Shown piece after piece: positions 47,035 through 56,686 of a DNA stretch of 64,000 nucleotides. This DNA is from Botryosphaeria dothidea (lineage: Eukaryota; Ascomycota; Dothideomycetes; Botryosphaeriales; Botryosphaeriaceae): positions 1,302,001 through 1,366,000 of the forward strand of contig WWBZ02000033.1 of NCBI GenBank assembly GCA_011503125.2. Reading direction: 5' to 3'. A model generated the notes under the pieces. The model was not told where the DNA came from and did no database searches. It was given only the letters and a program-made list of their open reading frames with translations. Position numbers and translations under genes: made by a program. Numbering within the stretch: the first letter of the stretch is position 1; each line of letters opens with the position of its first letter.

Positions 47035-47467
47035 TCCCAGCAATGCGAGAGGACGACGGATTGATTGATTATTCTTTAGCACCGAGGCGGATAACTCCGC
47101 AGTGCGGCAGGGGCGCCGGGGCGCTGGGAGGGGCGGCGGCGTGGCGGCACAGGCTGGGGTGGGGGGGGTTGGGGATTGAGAAGCCCGAGCGCCCCTCGCT
47201 AGTTTGTTGTACATTTTCTTTGCATGCCCGCCTGCCGCGTATGTCTCGGCCGGATCAGATAATTTCATGGAGTTTTGCCAAGTAACCTGTGCACCTATGC
47301 TCCATAGATCGCTGGAGCTCGGGTGCCGCTAACACGCCTCGCCATGTTTCCCTGAATAGCGGCTTCGGCATACCACTGTTCACGCTCAAGAGCTCAGCCG
47401 CTGCGCTTTTCTTCAGCAGCCAGCCCCAACTGTAGCCGCTCATTCTGCTGCTGCTACTTTTCTCGAG
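47035..47467. promoter_or_regulatory. Promoter of ASST-like gene 2
   Basis: This 433-bp gap between two same-strand genes carries one perfect iron-GATA site 206 bp before the downstream ATG. A G-rich run lies near 47157-47172. Confidence 0.6.
47254..47262 (+). promoter_or_regulatory. SreA/Sre1-type iron-GATA site (ATCAGATAA)
   Basis: This perfect site, preceded by G (GATCAGATAA), is the only one of the six in plus orientation. It lies 206 bp before the ATG of ASST-like gene 2. Confidence 0.7.
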
Positions 47468-49510
47468 ATGTTCGGCGCCGGAGCAATGTGGCTGGCCTTG
47501 GCCGTGCTTCTCGCCCGCCACGTGCAGGTCGCCGTGGGAATCGACCTGTGGGTGGTCGACGACGAGGATGTCATGCCGACTTCCTTGTTCCTTTCAGTAA
47601 GCGAGACCGAGTCGTGCCATTCAATAATTCCTGACAGTTGTTCTGCAGCGTCCGGACATCAAGCCGCCTAAGCTCGATCTCACCATCTACGACCGCGATG
47701 CCGTCACGCCGGGCTACATATTCCTTGCCCCATGGCGGCGTCCCAGAGGCGGTCCAGACCACGGCCCTTACATCTACGACAACGATGGGGTAAGCCATCT
47801 TTACCTGGTCTGACCACGTGCACAAAATAACACAACAAATAGGAACTAGTGTGGAGTGGTGCCGCAAACTTCGGAGGCATCAAGGCCTACAACCCGCATG
47901 TTTGTAAACACAACTCAGAAGACCACATATGCTTCCACCAGGGTGAAGGCCGCTTGGGCTATGCGCGAGGCAATGGACTGATTCTCGATTCGACCTATGA
48001 CGTGGTCAGAATGGTGAGGCCTGGAGGCTCGCTCTCTGGCATAGCCGACATGCACGAGTACCGCCTGGCCGACGACGGCCGCACTGCTCTGATGACCATC
48101 TACCAGACCATCCCATACGATCTGAGCCCATTTGGGATCACAGACGGTTTCGGTTGGATTGTGGAGGCCGTCTTTCAAGAAGTCAATGTTGAGACCGGCG
48201 AGGTTGTGTTTGAGTGGCGGAGTTGTGATCACAGGGAGACCAGCCCGTATGAGGGTCGTAAGATCCTTCCTGGAGACACACTTGTTGGCGGCTTTGGCGT
48301 GCATCCCATAACCCCTTGGGACTACTTCCACATCAACTCCATCGACAAGGACGAGGATGGCGACTATCTCATCTCGTCTCGCCACATGTCCAGCCTGTTC
48401 AAGCTTTCGAAAGAGGATGGCCATATCATCTGGCAGCTTGCAGGAGACACCGAGCTTCCTTATCAAAAAGACTTCAACTTTTCCAGCCAACACGACGCCC
48501 GCTGGCTCCACCACAACAAAACCCACAGCACCATCTCGCTCTTCGACAACGCCGACAACGCCTGGAAATCCACAGCCCAGCACTCCCGCGGCCTCATCAT
48601 CGAGGTCGACCACGAAGCCGGGACCGCCACCGAAAAGACGACCTTCGACCCGCCCCGCGCGCGTCCCGGCAACCAGACGGACCCGCTCTCCGCCGGCTCG
48701 CAGGGCAACCTGCAGGTGCTCGCCAGCGGCAACGCCTTCGTCGGCTGGGGCGAGTACCCGTACTTCTCGGAGCACACCGCCTCGGGCGAGGTGGTGCTGT
48801 GGGGCGGCCTGGCGCGCAACAACTCGTTCATGATGCACTACCGCGCGCAGAAGTTCAACTGGAGCGCCACGCCGCGCGAGGACCCGACCATGTTCGCCTA
48901 CTCGCGCGACGGCGCCACCACCGTCTACTATGTCTCGTGGAACGGCGCGACGGAGGTTGCCAGGTGGGATTTCTACGCCGCGGACACGGCGGGCGGGCCG
49001 TGGGAGAGGGTCGGCAGCGCGAACAGGACCGGCTTCGAGACGCGTTTCCGTGTGGAGGGGCACCTGGAGTGGAGCTACGCGGAGGCGGTGGACAAGGGCG
49101 GGAATGTGCTGAGGAAGTCGACCCTCTACAGGACGTTCGTGCCGGGCGAGAAGCTGCGGCCGGCCTGCGATGAGTGGCAGTGCAACGTCTTGGCCCAGCC
49201 GGCCCAGCCCTCCAAGGGGGAAATGGACGCGGCGGAGAAGCTGAACGCGGATGATATCGACTGGGACGAGGTCAAGGACAATGCCGACGTCGAGGGGCTC
49301 CGGAAACTCACGCCGCACTACCAGCGCCAGAGCTGGTGGCAGGTGTACGCTGGGAAGGCCATGCCGCAGGTGGCATTGGGAGTTGTCGTTCTGGTGATCG
49401 TCCCTCTGATCGGCTGGGCGATCTACACGCTCTACGCAAGGTACAGAGGGGGCCTGATGGTTAGAGGCTTGTACCAAAAAGTTGCTGACGCTGGCGAGGA
49501 AACAAAATAG
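47468..49510 (+). CDS. Arylsulfotransferase-like membrane protein 2 (Arylsulfotran_2 family)
   Basis: This is a paralogue of the protein at 25090-27148. Exons are 47468-47596, 47649-47789 and 47843-49510, giving 645 aa. A signal peptide (MFGAGAMWLALAVLLARHVQ) is followed by the shared blocks RPDIKPPKLD, GPYIYDNDG|ELVWSGAANFG, DLSPFG, HINSIDKDEDGDYLISSRH and NFSSQHDARW. The propeller part includes WSYAEAVDKGGNVLRKS and paired Cys (ACDEWQCNV). A single membrane helix (ALGVVVLVIVPLIGWAIYTL) and a short basic tail end the protein. The first intron is at the same place as in the paralogue; the second is extra. The predicted form is an outward-facing domain held by a C-terminal anchor. A perfect iron-GATA site lies upstream. 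Biochemical activity in fungi is not established, so arylsulfotransferase is a family name only. Confidence 0.86.
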
Positions 49511-52500
49511 ACGCGGACTAGTAATGTAGATTGGAGTCATTGTAATAATTGCTATCTTAGTTTCCATCATGTATGCTGCCTTGCTCGTTGGTCTAATCGG
49601 CGTATTAGTCCGCTGTGACTCCTGCCTATTTCCTCTTTTGGTCTATAGATAACACGGTTGCCGACTGGCAAGTACTATATCACGAAGCTTTGAAGGAGTT
49701 CACAGGGAGTAGAGCGATTTCAAATACTTTATTGAGGTTGTGTTAAGGTATGTTTGTAGTCTTCGCTGATCTGTTATGCGCGACTGTGGGATGGGTAGGA
49801 CGCCTTTTTTCCCACAGTCGCAATTGGATCTACGAAACCGATCCACAGGGAGTCTTAGTGAACATGATCGACTCTGCGCTACTTCGAGCTGTGAGACTAA
49901 TTGAGTCAGACTCTAAACGACATCCTTGAACTTCTTGAACTCGTCCATACACGAGAATGAAGGATTGAGGTGGTTGAAGAAAGTGAAGCTGGGCCCGTTG
50001 CTGGTCAGTGCAGTGAAGCATCCGGTGTCGAGCTTGATCATCGGAATTCGGAACAGCAAGCGCAAGCATCTATAGGGTGCTCGGTCGATGTCTGGGTAGA
50101 AGTGCTTGGAAAGACTGGTTGCATTCACGTCCGACGGAACAAATGCTTCAATGACGGGTGAACGTGAGGACACCTGAGAATATCTTGGAGAATGCCCTCG
50201 TGGTCGTGTTTCAAAAACATGAATGAAGCCCTCAGTGATTGGATACTGGGTGACTCCCGAATGCGTTGCAGGGATTGCCGTTGCTAAGGGGTATCTTCGG
50301 CGCTGTTCCCGAATATCTTCACCATGCATGGAAAATTTTGTATGCATCAAAACTCACGAGCCAAGCAAATCAGACGCTAGCTATATTATTTATTCCACAA
50401 AAAACTAATCAGATGATCCGATAACGGCGTAGGGTTGGCGTGTCCAAGAATGCCTGACTAAGCACTATTGAGTACCCCGAATCAATAGTGCTGGCAACTG
50501 TGTGACTACTGATTGCGGTTTTGGGCTATTCAATAAATCGGAATTACTAATGGAAGCCTTCACTCGGTCGACGTTTGCTATTACTGGTTTGATTTTGAGT
50601 GAACAGTAATATAGCATCGAGTACCCGAAACAGTTTTTTACGATACACCACAGTAGTCAGATATAATGGGTTGCTTCGAGACAAATTTATTCCAGCATTT
50701 CGAGTTTCTCCCTGCCTCTTTTTGTTGAAAAAAGTTGCTCCCACCGGCAATGTGCTCTGATACTTGACTCCGTGACCGTTCGTACTCATCCAGGCTAGAT
50801 TTTATCTGAGGTTGGGAATGTATTGAACAAGTGGGTTGTTTGTATAAGGAGTGAAGTTCTTCGTAGATTGGCATGAGGAGGAAGAGGGTAGGTGACCCGG
50901 TCCCTCTTATATAGTAGCTATATAACAAATTCTCGGTGTTGACCCTTGGTTCAATCAGACCCTGTTCCTCCCAACAGAATGGAAAACCTCGAGTCTTAAT
51001 GAGTTAGAATATTGCTGGTTCATTGCTGTGAGTTTGTCTCCTGATATCAGGTAAGTACGAGGATGAGCTCGATATCGACCACTCGAAGATGCATTCAGGC
51101 ATGAAGACCCCGTTCATGCTCCATTGGACTCTTTCTTAGGATAGCCGATTTATTCCATTGCCGCTAATCTGGGCAGTCTAATATGACTCAAGGTCTGTCT
51201 TACCAAAACCAAATCAATTGAAAATTGAACAGAACTCGGAGCCGTTGGTCCCTGTCCTGTCTCGAGTAAATTTTTTTTTTTGATGGGGGAAGAGGGTAGA
51301 CAATGAAGGACTTCGAATTGTGCAGTGCCACGTCTACAAGCAAAAACGAAAATTCTCCTCCTCGTCAGAACTTACCGGCGAAGTGTTGATGGCCTGGTAT
51401 CTTCACCTACTAGGAGCCTGTAAATGATGTGGCATCGCTCATTAACCAGAAAGTCAAATTACTTCAGTACTGGAGAAAAGTGAAATATGACGAAGCCAAA
51501 TATGTCAGACTCTGTGTTTTGAGAGACACGATTGTATTGTCCAACCCGTTCTTGCATTTACCCTCCTTGGTATCAATCTGGTTTCATCTTTGCATGAAGA
51601 GAAACAAAATAATGTCTGCCACTAGACGCTGCCGGCTGTTACGTGGTATTGTTCTCGTAGTCTGTTGAAGCCCAAACATTTGTGACAAAGACTGTGCCGC
51701 TGGCTTGCTCATCAGTGCAAAAGCATTGGGATTAACCGGATCTATCGCACCATGGTGTTGATCTCCAGTGAGTGCCAAAGGCTGTGGTTCTAGCTTGTAT
51801 AGTATACTTATAGTTGACAAGGAGAATATTCTCTAATGTACGCCTCAGAGGAGTTCTCGGTGATACTGATGTCAGAGAAGTAAGGCCCATGGAATACAGA
51901 TTGAAGCTTGTACCCAACTTATGCGAATGGTAACAGCACTATTTTTTTTGGAAAGGGGAAGAATTAGTTGGCACTCTAAGAAAATGAAGACAGTGAAGAT
52001 ATCCCTAGTCGTCGGGTTCATTGACAAGTGAATGCGACCTACTTAAGATCACGGCACCCGGCAGGTCTCTTGAGTGTTTTCATTTTTATCTCCAGAATTG
52101 TTGACATTATGCTGGACTCCGCACACTCCGCAATACTGAAATGGTAATGAGGAAAGCATTCTTTGACGGAGAGCTCACGAGGAACTTGGATTTACAAAAA
52201 CGGGTTGTGTCAAGATCTCTCCATGCCCTTGGAGAACTATCTTGATCATTGAAAACAATTGTCTGATTGTTGTGGCCGATCTTAGAGAGGGCTCGTTGTC
52301 GAAATGCGGCCATTGCATGGACACTGCTGAGTCTAGCTTGCCGCGTAATCTTAGTAGGAAGTCGGTGGAAAGCTGTTCTTTTTATATGCACTTCAGCAGA
52401 CTGTACAATTACTGGAACGTGATAACTTGGCGTTGGCTTCAGATGTTTGTGGCATGAAGGTTACCGGCAACCACTTTTCTTCCCACGAAATCTACTCCTA

Positions 52501-53972
52501 CTCTGCCTAGAGACAAATCAGAACGCGGAATTTGACGTAGTGCAACAATCATGCACATGCCATCGGAGAGACCATTGGGGAGAAAGTGTTGAGTACTGAA
52601 ACTTGCATCACTTCTCAATAAGTGGCGGCGATGAAATGACGTGATGTTGCGGGCAAATGTCCGTCTTCACTGTCTCAGCTCCGCGAACTCGTGAGGACAT
52701 AAAGCTGCAAACAGAGCAAGATGGACTCAAAGAAGAGCTCCTTCGACGAGCTTCTTTGCCAAGCGTCGATGAATTTTGCTCTCGCGTGCCCCTTGACACG
52801 ACCTGATGCAGGCGTTGCTTTTTTTGCACCCCACGCACCTGCAGCTCGCCGTCTCATCGCCTGCATGCATGCACGCGGCCAGCCGACCTCTCACATTCTC
52901 ATGATTCAACGCCCACGCCGTCGACAACTCGTGCTCACAGCACTGATTTGAATAAATAGAAGCCTATGATTCTGTTGAGACGGCGTTCGCGGCGGTAGGC
53001 GCCGCCCACAAAAGAAGGTTGTTCTCACGGTCCGAGATGCATGGACCTGTCGATTCAGCTCCAAGCACGTCAACGAACGTGGTGGCGAAAATAGAAGAGA
53101 AAAGGGGCAAGAAACGAGCGAATCGAACGAGCCGGCCATGTTGCTGCTGCGGCTTGCTCTCCAGCTGCTGCAGCTGTCACGCAACGCACGATCCTCCTGT
53201 GACTCACTTCCCAATCCGTCCCGCTGGGGGACGACAGCCACCACCGTTGGCCCGAGAGAAAAACCAAAAACAAAGGTCACTGATGAGAGATATGTGGCAA
53301 TTTTTCAGCTGCGTGCATTTCGTAGATTGGTGCGACCGTCCTCCGCCCATTTCCTGTTCCTTCTCTTGCCTGCCTTTCGCGCGAATCGGGTCTTCTCCGT
53401 CATACAGCCCATATATACAGCTGCACCTGCCACCGCCATATCTCCAATGCTGTTGTGCGACCAGACGTTTCAGCGCATCAGTTCCCGTATTCTCGCCCAC
53501 AACGAGGGCCAGATAGCGCCTGAAAGCACCACCGACGTGGTTCCGGGGTGCCCAGTCAATACTTTCGTACATTGCCTCCGTCCAAAGTTCGAATGTTGGT
53601 GGAGGATGGACCTGCAGGCCCGGATGTTAGTGCTTGCTTTTTTTCGTTGACCCAGCGAACGGCATTTCTTACTTAGCTGAGGGAGAAACCCACATATTTG
53701 CCTGTGCGCGAGACCATTTCTGCGTGGAGAATCAATCTTTTGCTTTTCCTGAACCCTTTGTTTTCCGAGCAAGCATTCTGCTGAATCTGCGACTGATTTC
53801 ATATCACATTCGTTCCCCCAACCCGCATCATCGTCCCTGCCATTCGTCCACCAATTGACGACCATTGTCGCTTCCGCTGCACCTGTGCTCGACTACTATA
53901 ACTGCCGCGGACGAACGACTTTCTGCACGATCCTTTGACCTGCGTCTTTGAAACTTGAATCGTCTATCCACC
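49511..53972. other. Gene-poor, AT-richer region
   Basis: These 4.5 kb show no intact recognised gene. About 49.5-52.6 kb is clearly AT-richer than flanking coding DNA, with poly-T/poly-A runs. It could hold old, mutated repeats, but I saw no terminal repeats or transposase motifs. The last kilobase is pyrimidine-rich and is probably the promoter and leader of the CFEM gene. One small protein-like frame is listed separately. Confidence 0.6.
49913..50347 (-). CDS. Small hypothetical ORF, possible gene remnant
   Basis: An uninterrupted minus-strand frame of 144 codons starts at ATG 50347 (or 50329, MHGEDIREQ). Its composition is more protein-like than other frames nearby: GVTQYPITEGFIHVFETRPR, then IEAFVPSDVNATSLSKHFYP, then LRLLFRIPMIKLDTGCFTAL, ending FKKFKDVV. 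There is no signal peptide or membrane segment. I do not recognise a family. It may be the 3' end of a decayed gene or a real small gene. Confidence 0.3.
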   Translation of the reverse strand: MHTKFSMHGEDIREQRRRYPLATAIPATHSGVTQYPITEGFIHVFETRPRGHSPRYSQVSSRSPVIEAFVPSDVNATSLSKHFYPDIDRAPYRCLRLLFRIPMIKLDTGCFTALTSNGPSFTFFNHLNPSFSCMDEFKKFKDVV

Positions 53973-54704
53973 ATGAAGTTCTACGCCGTCATCTTTGCCG
54001 CCTCCGCATCACTGGCATCCGCCGCCTATACCACCAGCGACATCCCTAGCTGCGCCATTTCCTGCTTCGAGACCGGCGCGCCGCAAGTAGGCTGCACCGT
54101 GACCGACCAGATGTGCCAATGCGCCAAAGCCTCCGAGCTCACCGACAAGGTCACCGGCTGCGTGGTGGGCGCGTGCTCTGCCGAAGACGCCTTGAGTACG
54201 TGAAACTCCCCTCCTCATTTCAGGACGCAAAAAGCTAACACAAACCCTCAAAAACCAGAGACGCAAGAGGTCTCGAACGGCATCTGCGAGCAGCTTTTCA
54301 GCTCCGCCAGCTCCGCCGCCGCGACGTCGACGTCAACGTCAGTTTCCACCTCCACCACTACCGCAGCAGGCAGCACCACCAGCAGCATCATCTCCGCGCC
54401 CTCCAACAACACCGTCACCTTCGTCACCACTCCATCAAGCAACTCGACTGCGTCGGTCACGTCGAAGAGCGGCGCTGCCTCTTCTTCTAGTGCTGCTGCT
54501 GCGTCATCCTCCTCCTCTGCCGCCAACAGCGCATCTACTACTTCGACTGAGTCGGCTGACGGTAGTTCTTCTTCAAACAGCGCCTCGGCATCGGCTAGCG
54601 CGGCGAGTGCGTCAAGCACCGCGAATGTGGGAAGCGCAGTCGTGGTTGCCAACAGTCTTGGTTTGCTTGTTGCGGGAAGCCTGGGCTGGTTCATTGGTTT
54701 GTGA
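53973..54704 (+). CDS. GPI-anchored CFEM-domain protein
   Basis: This cell-surface CFEM protein belongs to a fungal family of eight-cysteine domains, some of which bind heme through an Asp ligand and relay iron. Exons are 53973-54195 and 54259-54704 (63-nt intron), giving 222 aa. The signal peptide MKFYAVIFAASASLASA is followed by a CFEM domain with all eight Cys: IPSCAISC, VGC, DQMCQC, TGC, GAC and GIC. An Asp (TVTDQMCQC) sits where heme-binding members have their axial ligand. Residues ~90-195 are Ser/Thr/Ala-rich and probably O-glycosylated. The hydrophobic C terminus (VVVANSLGLLVAGSLGWFIGL) fits a GPI-attachment signal. It lies 4.5 kb beyond the siderophore locus. No perfect iron-GATA site was found in the 1 kb upstream, so a link to iron is only suggested by family. 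Confidence 0.9.
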
Positions 54705-54913
54705 GGGAATACCTCATACATACAGCTGATTGAATGTTGGTGGGTACGAGGTCAACGAACACGGTATTCCTGCCGTGCAAAGAGCTGTGCATTTTCTCGC
54801 CGTGGTCAACAAAAGCCGGAACGTTGTCTTTTCGCGCAGCAAGAGCAAGTCGAATGGTGTTTACGGAGATTTCTTTTCGTGTGACGAAGTGGCATTGGTC
54901 GATGGGTTAATTC

Positions 54914-56002
54914 TCAAGCGTTAATGGCACTCTGGAACTTGGTCGCCCAAGCCGTGAACTCGTCGTCTTTGCCGTTCCAACTCTGCTTGACCAAATCGGA
55001 TGCGCGAACTGCGTCGGTGCTGATAGTCGTGAAGACCTTCTTGGCCTGTTCGGCGTTGAGGTCGTAAAAGGCACTCGCCATGTCGTCCACCAGGTCAGGG
55101 ATTGCCTGCAGGGTCTCCAGCAGCTGATCCAGAGTTTCTGCTTTGGCATCTCCACCGGGATAAGTCTTGATCCTCCGCTTGACCAGCGCCTGGTACAGCA
55201 CCGTCACCGTCTTGATCTTCTTCAGCGAGGCGTCCAGCTGCGCTTTCAACTCCTCATTGCCCTTGCCCAATTTATCGCCTCCACTGAAAATATCCTCAAC
55301 GCTGTCCTTCTCGTCGTCGCTGCCAAAATCGTCCTCTTCATCATCGTCCTCGACCTCCTCTCCCCACTCCTTCAACTCCTCCATCGCATCCAACAGTGTC
55401 GCCCTCCACATCTCCACCTTCTTCACCACCATTCCCACCACTCCCTGCGCGTGCACCTCAATCAGCGCATCGCACGCCTCCCACACCAACCCCGTACTAC
55501 TCAACGTATCCCTGCCCTCCCTCCCATCCACGGCCTTCCCGCCCCCGTTCCCCTCATCAATCACCCGCTCCGTCATCCCGCGCACCTCAACCACCTCCTC
55601 CGCCACGGCGCCCATGATCCTGCGCACCCGCGCGCACACCTCCTTCTCGACGATCGCCGGTATCGCGCGCGCCGCGGCCTTCTGCTGGACCAGCTGCGCG
55701 CCGCCCATCATGGCGGGCAGCACCGAGGCGCTCATCTCGCGCAGGACCTTGGTGATGGCGGTGGCGGTGAAGGGCTTGTTGAGGAGGAGCAGCGAGAGCT
55801 TGGTCGTGTGGGCTTTGAGGAGGGTGGCCGAGTCTTTGAGGAGGGCGAGGGCGTCGATGGTGGGGTCAATGGGTTCGGAGGAGGACGCCGCGGCGGTTGG
55901 GGTTGGGGAGAGGTTGGAGAGGAATTGGGCGAGGAGGGTGGAGGTGGAGTTGGTGAGGTCGACGAGGGCCGTTAGGTCGGCGGGTTTGGAGGCGGGCGCC
56001 AT
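54914..56002 (-). CDS. Cyclin-D1-binding protein 1 (GCIP/CCNDBP1) homologue
   Basis: This is a single-exon gene of 362 aa. Helical heptad-rich segments (LTALVDLTNSTSTLLAQFLS; LLKDSATLLKAHTTKLSLLL) and the C-terminal TLDQLLETLQAIPDLVDDM...FYDLNAEQA match the fungal relatives of cyclin-D1-binding protein 1 (Grap2 and cyclin-D-interacting protein), whose role in fungi is unclear. A central acidic stretch (EEVEDDDEEDDFGSDDEKD) separates the two helical halves. The start was placed at ATG 56002 (MAPASKPADL). The frame stays open upstream to 56077, but only through a GTG, not an ATG. It is convergent with the CFEM gene (209 bp between stops) and divergent from the helicase gene. The family call rests on remembered similarity and is moderate. 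Confidence 0.68.
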   Translation of the reverse strand: MAPASKPADLTALVDLTNSTSTLLAQFLSNLSPTPTAAASSSEPIDPTIDALALLKDSATLLKAHTTKLSLLLLNKPFTATAITKVLREMSASVLPAMMGGAQLVQQKAAARAIPAIVEKEVCARVRRIMGAVAEEVVEVRGMTERVIDEGNGGGKAVDGREGRDTLSSTGLVWEACDALIEVHAQGVVGMVVKKVEMWRATLLDAMEELKEWGEEVEDDDEEDDFGSDDEKDSVEDIFSGGDKLGKGNEELKAQLDASLKKIKTVTVLYQALVKRRIKTYPGGDAKAETLDQLLETLQAIPDLVDDMASAFYDLNAEQAKKVFTTISTDAVRASDLVKQSWNGKDDEFTAWATKFQSAINA

Positions 56003-56686
56003 GGTGGTGGTGGGTTGGATGGGCTTCGAGGTGAGATTTGAGGGTTTGGCGCTGGCGGACGAGCGCGTTCGTGACACGGATGGTTCTTCTGGGGACGAAT
56101 CGCGGAGATTTCGGTTTTGCTAAAGAATCAGGGTGTTCTGAGAGAGTTCTAATTGTAGCCAGAGAATTTCGTTGCGAAAGTGTGGGGAGGAACTGTTTGG
56201 CGGGCGGCTGCCTGCTGAGGAAAATTGTCAGAAATCACGAGTCATGCAAGAATTCTCAATGACTCGCAGCGATGCGTCATCAACGCTTCAACCCACGGCC
56301 CAACACCAACAATCCGACGTCTGCTACCATCATGGGAAGAGCACGGCATTCAAGACTACGTGGGCGCGCAACGGCGCGGCCATGACGTATTGGACGTCTC
56401 TTTCACAAGACACTGGCTTCAAGTGACAGGTGCGACCCAGCGTGGCGCGCGCCGCTCAGCCTCACTCACGGCAACCTCCCCAGCGCCAGGCAGTGACTCT
56501 GGAGCTCGTTGTCCTGCCTGTTTCCTTGGTTCCCGCATCTTCCAGGGCCATGCAGACACTGCGATGCTTCAACATCTGCTTACCAGGCTATCTATCTTCT
56601 AACCACTGTCGTCCAAAGACATAGCGTCGACATCTCTACACACGTCTCCTCCACGCCCCACATCAACAGCGTGTACCACCATCGCT
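56003..56686. other. Divergent promoter region (GCIP-like / helicase)
   Basis: These 684 bp lie between two divergent start codons. No additional gene is supported, though some frames stay open by chance. Confidence 0.55.

Noticed and set aside
49511..52600. Possible transposon or RIP-mutated repeat
   Set aside because: The region is AT-richer, but no terminal repeats, target duplications or transposase/reverse-transcriptase motifs were seen, and I cannot run a dinucleotide test here.
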